This document shows, in pieces, positions 1 to 5,745 of a DNA stretch of 7,347 nt. The translations under genes and the position numbers were made by a program. The notes beneath the pieces were generated by a model. The model saw only the letters and a program-made list of their open reading frames with translations, ran no database searches and had not been told where the DNA came from. This DNA comes from Puniceicoccales bacterium (GTDB lineage: Bacteria > Verrucomicrobiota > Verrucomicrobiia > Opitutales > Oceanipulchritudinaceae), in assembly GCA_030595525.1 (NCBI GenBank), contig JAUVDD010000081.1, positions 1 through 7,347 of the forward strand, read 5' to 3'. Positions within the stretch are counted from its first letter, which is position 1. Each line of letters opens with the position of its first letter.

Positions 1-1
1 G

Positions 2-700
2 CGGTTGAAGACGGATCTTCATTATCTGGTTTCCCAGGGTTATGTCATTGAATACAGTGATGGACGCTTGTTTGTTCCACCAATCCGGGAGGACGAAATC
101 CGTCACTTGGAAAAAGTGAAGGCCCAAGCTGAAAAGGCCCAAGCTGAAAAGGCAGAAGAATCGGCAAAGGCTGAAGAGCCAGAGAAGGTTGAAGAATCTC
201 AAAAGACCGAGGAACCTGAGAAGGTTGAGGAGGCAGTAGAGGAAGCACCTGTTGAGGAAGCTGCACCTGCTGAGCCCGTAGCAGAGCCTGAACCGGAGAA
301 GGTTGAAGAATCTGAAAAGACTGAGGAGGTTGAGAAGCCTGCAAAGGTAGTTGCGGAAGCACCTGCTGAGCCCGTAGCAGAGCCTGAGTCGGAGAAACCT
401 CAAGCTGCACCTGCTGAGGAACCAGAAGAGGCTGAGCCAGTGCAGGAAGAAGTCCCGGTGGTCGAAGAACCGGTACCTGCACTTGTGGAGGCTGAAGAAT
501 CTGAATCGGAACCTGTACCGGAAACCCCGGAAGAGCCAGAAGTCCAGGTTGAAGAACCGGAAGTTCAGGAGGCTGAGGAATCTGAGAAACAGGAACCTGA
601 AGAACTGTCCGATCCCGATAGCGATCCCGAAAGCGAAAGCGATTCTAAGAAACCTTTAGAAGAAGAACTATCCGATCCCGATTCGAAGAAGAGTGAATGA
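2..700 (+). CDS. C-terminal part of a protein with a winged-helix-like segment and a long Glu/Pro/Ala/Lys-rich acidic tail (5' partial)
   Basis: The frame is open to the left edge (CGG precedes the TTG at 5), so I read this as the end of a longer gene rather than one starting at TTG 5. The first 25 or so visible residues, including DLHYLVSQGYV and IEYSDGRLFVPP, have the pattern of the last helix and beta-hairpin of a winged helix; this is an inference, not a recognised family. About 190 residues follow with no predicted fold, built from Glu, Pro, Ala, Lys, Val and Ser with a few Gln, Thr, Leu and Asp. They contain no aromatic residue, Gly, Cys or Arg. Asp appears only in the last 33 residues or so, in a Ser/Asp/Glu segment where ELSDPDS occurs twice. 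The tail is probably disordered and strongly negative. The stop overlaps the next gene's start by 4 bases (ATGA), which implies co-transcription. Function unknown; a nucleic-acid or protein-binding role is possible but unproven. Confidence 0.75.
   Translation, partial: RLKTDLHYLVSQGYVIEYSDGRLFVPPIREDEIRHLEKVKAQAEKAQAEKAEESAKAEEPEKVEESQKTEEPEKVEEAVEEAPVEEAAPAEPVAEPEPEKVEESEKTEEVEKPAKVVAEAPAEPVAEPESEKPQAAPAEEPEEAEPVQEEVPVVEEPVPALVEAEESESEPVPETPEEPEVQVEEPEVQEAEESEKQEPEELSDPDSDPESESDSKKPLEEELSDPDSKKSE
121..150 (+). repeat. 15-bp perfect tandem duplication in the acidic-tail gene
   Basis: Bases 121-135 and 136-150 are identical (ggcccaagctgaaaa). The unit length is a multiple of three, so the reading frame is kept and the unit encodes Ala-Gln-Ala-Glu-Lys. 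A degenerate third unit seems to follow. It probably arose by replication slippage. Confidence 0.9.
182..327 (+). repeat. Imperfect 32-bp direct repeat pair in the acidic-tail gene
   Basis: Bases 182-213 recur at 296-327 with two differences, a period of 114 bases (in frame). Both copies encode EKVEES-K-TEE, with Gln in the first and Glu in the second at the variable position. The pair interleaves with the 29-bp repeat, consistent with block duplication inside the tail. Confidence 0.85.
263..387 (+). repeat. Perfect 29-bp direct repeat pair in the acidic-tail gene
   Basis: Bases 263-291 and 359-387 are identical over 29 bases, with a period of 96 bases (in frame). They encode APAEPVAEPE, and a shortened third occurrence (ctgcacctgctgagga) lies near 405-420. 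Identity at the DNA level, including third codon positions, points to recent duplication rather than only composition bias. Confidence 0.9.
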
Positions 701-1074
701 TGCCCGGTCTGGAAGGAAAAGGGGATAGCGAAACCACCTTGCAGGACCTGAAGGATGCCATTCAGGCATTTGTTCGGGAGCGTGATTGGGAACGGTTTCA
801 TTCCCCTAAAAACCTTTCCATGGCTTTGGCAGCGGAGGCGGCTGAATTGATGGAGCATTTCCTTTGGGACACATTGGATGCATCCTATGATAAGGCCAAG
901 AATGAGGATGTGGCCGATGAATTGGCCGATATTCTTCTCTATCTCCTGGAGTTCGCCAATATGACGGGAATTGATATTTCTAAGGCGGTTGCTTCCAAAG
1001 CAAATAAGAACGCTGAAAAATACCCGGTTGAAAAAGCAAAAGGTAACGCTATGAAATACACGGAGTTTGATTAA
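697..1074 (+). CDS. MazG-like / dCTPP1 (RS21-C6)-type nucleotide pyrophosphohydrolase
   Basis: A 125-residue, single-domain, all-alpha NTP pyrophosphatase. Enzymes of this family cleave (d)NTPs to the monophosphate and pyrophosphate with Mg2+ and are thought to clear non-canonical nucleotides in the cytoplasm. The metal-binding signature is visible: E47xxE50 in AAEAAELMEHF and E75xxD78 in ADELADILLYL. The stretch RDWERFHSPKNL (residues 29-40) just before it matches the substrate-side segment of the dCTPP1 branch, which favours that subgroup over classical two-domain MazG. Length is normal for single-domain members. Start: ATG at 697 overlaps the upstream stop as ATGA; a second ATG at 700 is equally possible, since only a weak purine run precedes both. 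The stop TAA overlaps the next ATG by one base. Exact substrate (dCTP, modified nucleotides) cannot be read from sequence. Confidence 0.93.
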   Translation: MMPGLEGKGDSETTLQDLKDAIQAFVRERDWERFHSPKNLSMALAAEAAELMEHFLWDTLDASYDKAKNEDVADELADILLYLLEFANMTGIDISKAVASKANKNAEKYPVEKAKGNAMKYTEFD

Positions 1075-1280
1075 TGAAGTATGAACAGATGATACGCTGG
1101 TTGTTGGTGGTGTCGGTTATCGCGATTTTGATCGGACCGGTAATCATGATGATGTCTGCCTTTTCGGCTAATGGACTGTTTGTTGGAGGCACACTTTTGA
1201 TCATAGGTGCATTGGGATTATTTGCTGGAATGAGGGCCTTGAAAAAAGAGTCGGAGGCGAATTCTCCTCAAAGCGAATAA
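1074..1280 (+). CDS. Small two-helix membrane protein of unknown function
   Basis: A 68-residue protein with two hydrophobic segments, about residues 8-29 (LLVVSVIAILIGPVIMMM) and 34-53 (GLFVGGTLLIIGALGLFAGM). A short Ser/Ala/Asn turn separates them, and a charged, hydrophilic tail follows (ALKKESEANSPQSE). A helical hairpin with both ends in the cytoplasm fits the positive-inside rule (KYEQMIR at the N-terminus, ALKKE after helix 2). Its start is well supported: GGAG at 1062-1065 lies 8 bases before the ATG, the clearest ribosome-binding site in the window, and the start overlaps the upstream TAA by one base (TAATG), so it is probably translationally coupled to the pyrophosphohydrolase. I do not recognise a family and assign no function. 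Confidence 0.8.
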   Translation: MKYEQMIRWLLVVSVIAILIGPVIMMMSAFSANGLFVGGTLLIIGALGLFAGMRALKKESEANSPQSE

Positions 1281-1403
1281 TCTTTTTGGAAAACAGGGCT
1301 TTTTTTACGTCCAACCGTTATAAATTGGTTAAACAATATTCGCGCATAATTCTACGATTGCCAGATATGCCTTAAATCGTAGTTTCTCGGGCAACGTTCG
1401 TCC
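1281..1403. other. Intergenic gap between the three-gene operon and the membrane-protein gene
   Basis: A 123-base, AT-rich non-coding gap. It holds a run of seven T at 1300-1306 without a strong GC stem before it (best pairing is AAAGC at 1270-1274 with GCTTT at 1298-1302), a weak AACC/GGTT pair at 1313-1330, a CATAAT hexamer at 1345-1350 without a good partner at the -35 distance, and the inverted repeat listed separately. It plausibly contains the end of the upstream transcript and the promoter of the downstream gene, but no element is clear enough to assign. Confidence 0.6.
1352..1382. promoter_or_regulatory. Perfect 8-bp inverted repeat upstream of the membrane-protein gene
   Basis: The arms CTACGATT (1352-1359) and AATCGTAG (1375-1382) are exact reverse complements separated by 15 bases. 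The right arm ends 21 bases before the ATG at 1404. The spacing could suit a dimeric repressor or activator site, or an RNA hairpin in the 5' leader. No T-run follows, so it is not an intrinsic terminator. The repeat itself is certain; a regulatory role is inferred from position. Confidence 0.45.
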
Positions 1404-3518
1404 ATGAACAGTACCCGAAAAAAGACCGTCTATTTAAGACTTTATTTAGCATACTGCATTTGTGCACTGGTTGTGTATGTGCTGTTGATGGCTTTTGTGT
1501 TGCCATGGTGGCACGCATCCAATCATCCAGTTGTCGTGAATCTGGGAGCGGGATCCGCTCAATCGATCGGTTTGTCATATTCTCCGAATGAAGATCCCTT
1601 GCCGCTAATGCCCGTTGGCGAGCCTCAAGGATATCATTGGAAATGGGCTACTGAGTTACCACCGAGACAAAGCTACGAACTGGAGCTTGTCTTTCCTGAA
1701 GGAACCGAGGGAGAGGTTGTTTTTAAGCAGCTTGAACTAATCCAACTAATTCCCGAACGCGAAAGCAGTTTTCTCGGAGTCAATGACATGTCGGAAATGG
1801 AGAATCCGGGCATTCAGTTAAAGAAGACAGTGGATGGAGTTCGAATCTACGCTGAGCCGGGAGGGCGCCTGTCTCTTGAGATTGAAGTGGCTGCGACAGC
1901 CTATACATGGCTTCAAACTTGGGCCAAAGCCAGTTTTGGATATCTGCTTATGGCAGTGGCTCTGTTTTTTGGATTGGCGACATTTCTCCAATTCCCGGAT
2001 CGGATTCAAGCTTACCGAAAGAAGATTCCCGTTCACGAGATAATCATTCTCTTGGCCTTTGCTGTAATTGGAACCTTGATACATTTGCATCTGCTCAGGT
2101 ATTCGATGCCGGTATTTAGCCCGGGTGAGAGTGATCAGCATGTGCTTCAGGCAATTCAGATTAGCAAAGGTGAATTGACCGGAAATGAGGATGGAAGCCT
2201 TGCGGTGCGTCCTGGCTATGCGTACTTTCTTTCGCAAGTGGCTGGAAGGGCTGATTGGGACATGAGTGCTGTCACCATGGCACAAGGGATTTTGTTCTCA
2301 ATTGCCCTAACACTTGTTGGTTTGGCAGTTACCAGATTGATTAATTCCTGGATACTTGGACCGGTTCTTGTTCTGGCATTTATTTCACCGCCAGTGATCT
2401 GGGTGAGTCGACACATCGGAGTCGAATCATTAACTACCACACTTTGGTTGCTTGGTCTCTCGGCTTTCCTTTTCCAGTGGCAACGAGAAAAGTGGCAAAA
2501 GTGGTTGGGCTTCGTCCTCTATGGAGTGATCGTTTCAATCACCTTGTCTATCACCTCGTCAGGTCTTGTAATGTTGACCTTGCCGGTCGGCTTGCTTGTC
2601 GGGACATTTGTCTGGTCGGCCATTATTCGCGGAACATCATTTTGGAAACTTGGAGTATTTTGGCGGACTGCCGGACAAGTGGCTGTTCCTGTAGTGATGC
2701 TGATGCTTACCTGCATGACTGTCAGATTGACCCAGCCCGTGAGTTGGAATTTGTGTTCTCTCCCGGTTGATCAATCAGCTGCGCCCTTTTCTTCGGGTAT
2801 GTTGGAATTATCGGCATTTGTAGGGGACGACGCGTATGGTTCAATTATTAATGAGCGCGTCAAAAACGGGTATCGATTTGATGGCGAGTTCATCACGAGT
2901 GATTCCGGAATAGCGGAAAAATCCAAGAAAGATCTTCCGATGCGTGCCAAATGGGTATCTTGGGGACATCTCTCATATTGGGGATTATTCCTTCCGGATT
3001 TGGAAACCTATTCGGGGCAGAAACTTGTTAAGGACTATACTGTTCGCAACGGTTATAAGAGTGCTGCTGACGCGAAAGGCGTTCAGGATAGCATTGCCTC
3101 GATTATGCGGGAAACCGGTCAGGCTATTTTTGTTCAGGAAAAGCGATCCAACAGACAAGTTGTTGTCTACAATCAAACATTTGTCGGCATCTATAAGTGG
3201 TTCTACCGGATCCTGTTCTTTGTTGCTCTGGGTGGATGGATGATCGGATTGGCGGACCGCAAGCATTTAGCAGGTCTATTTGTTCTGCCGTTCATGCTGA
3301 ACATCATCCTGCATGTCTTTTCGCTCAACCTTGGAAGCGAGGTGATTCAATCCATGGACGCGTTGCTTTGGATAGGGGCACTGGCGGGTCTATTGGGAGC
3401 TAGTAACAAGGCCTTGCAGAAGCCAACGGATGAGACGGACAGGCGGACAATGAAACTAATTCGTCCGACAAGGTTGTTTACCCGGCAAAGTACGATTCCC
3501 GGAGTGCCTCCGAGTTAA
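1404..3518 (+). CDS. Large polytopic membrane protein, GT-C glycosyltransferase-like topology
   Basis: 704 residues with about 12 predicted membrane helices: 11-34, 176-197, 211-231, 290-311, 316-335, 342-359, 367-385, 386-405, 423-441, 598-616, 620-641 and 652-667. Positive-inside charges support an inner-membrane protein with both ends cytoplasmic. Two large external regions stand out: residues 36-175, rich in likely beta-strands, and residues 442-597. The external loop after helix 3 carries an acidic cluster, GESDQ (241-245), followed by a helix-like stretch and [10 protein letters not shown] (269-278). Its place and shape resemble the first external loop of GT-C enzymes, which move sugars from polyprenyl phosphates. 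If so, helix 1 plus the beta domain plus helix 2 is an N-terminal addition. This assignment is tentative; the membrane nature is firm. No Shine-Dalgarno is visible before ATG 1404. A basic cytoplasmic tail (about 668-704) ends inside the shared TTAA with dapL. Confidence 0.85.
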   Translation: MNSTRKKTVYLRLYLAYCICALVVYVLLMAFVLPWWHASNHPVVVNLGAGSAQSIGLSYSPNEDPLPLMPVGEPQGYHWKWATELPPRQSYELELVFPEGTEGEVVFKQLELIQLIPERESSFLGVNDMSEMENPGIQLKKTVDGVRIYAEPGGRLSLEIEVAATAYTWLQTWAKASFGYLLMAVALFFGLATFLQFPDRIQAYRKKIPVHEIIILLAFAVIGTLIHLHLLRYSMPVFSPGESDQHVLQAIQISKGELTGNEDGSLAVRPGYAYFLSQVAGRADWDMSAVTMAQGILFSIALTLVGLAVTRLINSWILGPVLVLAFISPPVIWVSRHIGVESLTTTLWLLGLSAFLFQWQREKWQKWLGFVLYGVIVSITLSITSSGLVMLTLPVGLLVGTFVWSAIIRGTSFWKLGVFWRTAGQVAVPVVMLMLTCMTVRLTQPVSWNLCSLPVDQSAAPFSSGMLELSAFVGDDAYGSIINERVKNGYRFDGEFITSDSGIAEKSKKDLPMRAKWVSWGHLSYWGLFLPDLETYSGQKLVKDYTVRNGYKSAADAKGVQDSIASIMRETGQAIFVQEKRSNRQVVVYNQTFVGIYKWFYRILFFVALGGWMIGLADRKHLAGLFVLPFMLNIILHVFSLNLGSEVIQSMDALLWIGALAGLLGASNKALQKPTDETDRRTMKLIRPTRLFTRQSTIPGVPPS
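3500..3512. other. Small perfect hairpin inside the 3' end of the membrane-protein gene
   Basis: CGGAG (3500-3504), loop TGC, CTCCG (3508-3512) form a 5-bp GC-rich stem just before the shared stop codons of two convergent genes. Neither strand has a T-run after it, so it is not a standard intrinsic terminator. It may still slow polymerase or protect 3' ends of either transcript; that is speculation from position. Confidence 0.35.
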
Positions 3519-4738
3519 GCGAAGGCCTTGCGGATTCTTTCCATCGCCAATTCAACATTTTGGCGGGAGTTAAAGGCGCTTAACCGGAAGTGATTTTCTC
3601 CGCATGTTCCGAATCCAGCACCGGGGGTGCAAACGATGGCGGATTCATTCAACAAGCGATCGAAGAATTCCCATGAAGGGGCATCCGTCTTGATCCAGAC
3701 ATATGGTGCATTGGTTCCTCCAGCGCAGGCAAAGCCCAGTTCCTTCATGGTCTTCAGAATCAAGGCAGCGTTTTCCATGTAGAAATTGGTCAGTGCCTTT
3801 ACTTCGGCCTTTCCCTCTTCCGTGTAAACAGCAGCAGCAGCCTTTTGAACCGGATACGAAACACCGTTGAACTTGGTCGTGTGACGCCGGTTCCAGAGTT
3901 GGTGGAGACTGACGGATTCGTTGTTCCCATCCAAGGCAGTCAATCCTTCTGGAATGACTGTGTATGCACAACGGGTCCCGGTAAAACCGGCATTCTTCGA
4001 GAAGGAACGGAACTCGATGGCACACTCGCGGGCACCATCCAATTCATAAATTGAGTGTGGGATTTCGGGATCACGGATAAAGGATTCGTATGCCGCATCA
4101 AAAAGGATGATGGCCCCACAATCCTTTGCGTAATCCACCCATGCCTGCAGTTGCTCACGTGTGGCACAGGTTCCTGTTGGATTGTTCGGGAAGCACAGGT
4201 AGATCATGTCCACCTTTTCGGATGGTGGAGACGGAATGTATCCATTTTCTGTGGTCGACTCCAGATATACCAATCCATCATAACGACCGTCGGAATTTTG
4301 TCCGGTTCTTCCCGCCATGACATTGGTGTCGACATAAACCGGGTAAACCGGGTCCGGAATGGCAACCTTCGATTGTTCGGAGAAAATCTCCTGAATATTG
4401 CCACAGTCGCACTTCGAACCATCAGAAACGAAAATCTCATTGGCCTGGATATCACATCCACGTGCGGAAAATTCATTCTGTGCGATGGTTTCTCGCAGGA
4501 ATGCGTATCCCTGTTCCGGACCATAACCATGAAAACCATCGCGGGTACCCATTTCATCAATTGCATCGTGAAAGGCCTGTCGGCATACCGCCGGAAGCGG
4601 TTCGGTTACATCTCCAATGCCCATTTTGATCACTTCCTTGCCGGGATTAGCCTCGGTGAAGGCGGCAACTCGCTTTGCGATGTCGCTGAACAAGTAGGAT
4701 GCTTGTAGCTTTGAATAGTTGTCGTTGATGTATGCCAT
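3515..4738 (-). CDS. dapL: LL-diaminopimelate aminotransferase
   Basis: This PLP enzyme converts tetrahydrodipicolinate plus glutamate to LL-diaminopimelate and 2-oxoglutarate in one step, bypassing the acyl branches of lysine synthesis. It is cytoplasmic and homodimeric and feeds lysine and peptidoglycan. With the ATG at 4738 the protein is 407 residues, the usual DapL size, and begins [11 protein letters not shown] as family members do. Fold-type I features, in that numbering: [10 protein letters not shown] near 40-49, GYGPEQG near 71-77, [15 protein letters not shown] near 105-119, [18 protein letters not shown] near 129-146, FPNNPTG (183-189), D214/Y217 in FDAAY, SFSK with the PLP lysine K248, and the carboxylate-binding R385 in NHFRLSAF. 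An in-frame TTG at 4756 would add six residues with no family support. No clear Shine-Dalgarno precedes either. It is transcribed away from panC and ends within the convergent membrane gene's stop codon. Confidence 0.97.
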   Translation of the reverse strand: MAYINDNYSKLQASYLFSDIAKRVAAFTEANPGKEVIKMGIGDVTEPLPAVCRQAFHDAIDEMGTRDGFHGYGPEQGYAFLRETIAQNEFSARGCDIQANEIFVSDGSKCDCGNIQEIFSEQSKVAIPDPVYPVYVDTNVMAGRTGQNSDGRYDGLVYLESTTENGYIPSPPSEKVDMIYLCFPNNPTGTCATREQLQAWVDYAKDCGAIILFDAAYESFIRDPEIPHSIYELDGARECAIEFRSFSKNAGFTGTRCAYTVIPEGLTALDGNNESVSLHQLWNRRHTTKFNGVSYPVQKAAAAVYTEEGKAEVKALTNFYMENAALILKTMKELGFACAGGTNAPYVWIKTDAPSWEFFDRLLNESAIVCTPGAGFGTCGENHFRLSAFNSRQNVELAMERIRKAFA

Positions 4739-4859
4739 AATTTCGACAAGGAACAATTAATCCACGATGAGACAAGCGACAAAATGCTTTTTTGAATGGT
4801 ATTATGGATAAAAAGCCTTGAGAGCATCAGTATATTTGCTAATCATGGTCCAGACAGCT
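4739..4859. promoter_or_regulatory. Divergent regulatory interval between dapL and the panC-like gene
   Basis: The 121 bases must hold promoters for both directions. For the + strand a weak sigma70-like pair is GCGACA (4776-4781) with TATTAT (4800-4805) at 18 bases. A 7-bp inverted repeat, GCTTTTT (4786-4792) and AAAAAGC (4810-4816), brackets that -10-like hexamer. GACAAG occurs twice (4745-4750, 4771-4776). I found no convincing hexamer pair for dapL. None of these elements is proven; only the need for a two-way promoter region is well supported by gene orientation. Confidence 0.4.
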
Positions 4860-5705
4860 ATGCAAATTTTAGAAGAACCGGGAAAAATGCAGGAACTGGC
4901 GATATCCCTTCGGGCAGAGGGGAAACGCGTGGCATTGGTATCGACCAGCGGTGCTCTTCACTCGGGCCATTCCAGATTGATTGAAGCTGCGAGGGAATCA
5001 GCTGATGTGGTTATCCTTTCGGCAATTGTTAATTCGATCGAATTCGGGCCGAATGAGGACTACCAGCGATATCCTCGAAACAGCTCGGGCGATGCTGAAT
5101 TCTGTGAGCGCGCAGGCGTGGACATTCTTTTCAGGCCGCCTTTAAAGGACCTCTATCCTGAAGGATATTCGTTCAGCGTCTCTGAAAACTCCATCAGTAA
5201 CGGATTATGCGGGGTTTCCCGGCCGCACTATTTTCGTGGAGTTTGCACATTGCATACCGTCTTGTTCAACCTGATACATCCGCATGTACTGGTGCAGGGA
5301 ATGAGGGATCCGCAAAAGTGCGCAGTTCTGCGAAAGCTGGTGGCTGAAATGTATTACCAGGTGGAAATCAAGGTTATCGAAACTGTTCGGGAGGAGTCCG
5401 GATTATCCTGTAATTCTCGAAATGCCTACTTGAACGAATTTCAGAATAAGGATGCGACCACACTTTATAAAGCCTTGTTGGAAGGTAAACGCCTGGCGGA
5501 TACCGGGATCACAAATGTTGACCGAATTCTCGCGGAGGTGACCCATCACATTTCCCAGGCTCGGCGATTGCGGGTGATTTATGTGGCGGCTGTCGATCCT
5601 GATACCATGGAACCGGTTCGCTCGCAGATCGCTCCGGGAAAAACCCTTGTCATGGCAGCGATCTGGTGTGATGAAGTACGACTCATCGATAATATTCTGA
5701 TTTAG
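4860..5705 (+). CDS. panC: PanC-family ligase (pantoate--beta-alanine ligase or divergent relative)
   Basis: 281 residues, against 283 in E. coli PanC, which joins pantoate and beta-alanine using ATP (via pantoyl-adenylate) to make pantothenate for CoA. The ATG at 4860 gives MQILEEPGKM, which aligns without gaps to the E. coli N-terminus; in-frame TTG 4818 and ATG 4845 only add unmatched residues. Family landmarks: GALHSGH with H34 and H37, N58, FGPNEDYQRYPR (62-73), LCGVSRP-YFRGV (116-128), a GxRDxQ segment (147-152) and SRNAYL (186-191), with a normal C-terminal domain ending CDEVRLIDN. Odd: the usual PTMG is STSG, VNPxQF is VNSIEF (Q61 to E), GxKDxQQ is GMRDPQK (K to R149, last Q to K153), RPGHF is RPHYF, and SSRN is NSRN. 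Pantoate-binding glutamines are therefore absent. Family membership is firm; catalytic activity on pantoate is uncertain. It lies 40 bases before nadB, probably in one operon. Confidence 0.88.
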   Translation: MQILEEPGKMQELAISLRAEGKRVALVSTSGALHSGHSRLIEAARESADVVILSAIVNSIEFGPNEDYQRYPRNSSGDAEFCERAGVDILFRPPLKDLYPEGYSFSVSENSISNGLCGVSRPHYFRGVCTLHTVLFNLIHPHVLVQGMRDPQKCAVLRKLVAEMYYQVEIKVIETVREESGLSCNSRNAYLNEFQNKDATTLYKALLEGKRLADTGITNVDRILAEVTHHISQARRLRVIYVAAVDPDTMEPVRSQIAPGKTLVMAAIWCDEVRLIDNILI

Positions 5706-5745
5706 GAATCCTCCGGTGAGGTGCGTCATAACTATTCTTTAGAAC

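Noticed and set aside
45..482. A 145-codon open frame on the - strand opposite the acidic-tail gene
   Set aside because: It is rich in Leu, Pro and Gln only because it is the complement of Glu/Pro/Ala/Lys codons, which rarely give stops. It has no family features. The same applies to the - strand frame at 565-858.
1281..1310. Intrinsic terminator after the small membrane protein gene
   Set aside because: The seven-T run at 1300-1306 is there, but the possible stem (AAAGC/GCTTT with a 23-base loop) is too short and weak to call.
1818..2285. A 155-codon open frame on the - strand inside the membrane-protein gene
   Set aside because: No domain, no supporting start site, and it lies fully inside a coherent 12-helix protein on the + strand.
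3500..3512. CGGAG/CTCCG hairpin as a bidirectional terminator
   Set aside because: Neither strand has a T-run after the stem, and the stem is only 5 bp.
4055..4708. A 217-codon open frame on the + strand opposite dapL
   Set aside because: dapL is unmistakable on the other strand; this frame has no recognisable domain and irregular Cys/Arg-rich composition typical of a shadow frame.
4818..4859. Upstream starts for the PanC-like gene (TTG 4818, ATG 4845)
   Set aside because: The extra residues do not align to PanC, whereas ATG 4860 matches the E. coli N-terminus residue for residue.
4860..5705. PanC-like gene as a decaying pseudogene
   Set aside because: It is full length with no stop or frameshift, keeps both HxGH histidines and the C-terminal domain, and its changes cluster at substrate positions rather than being scattered.
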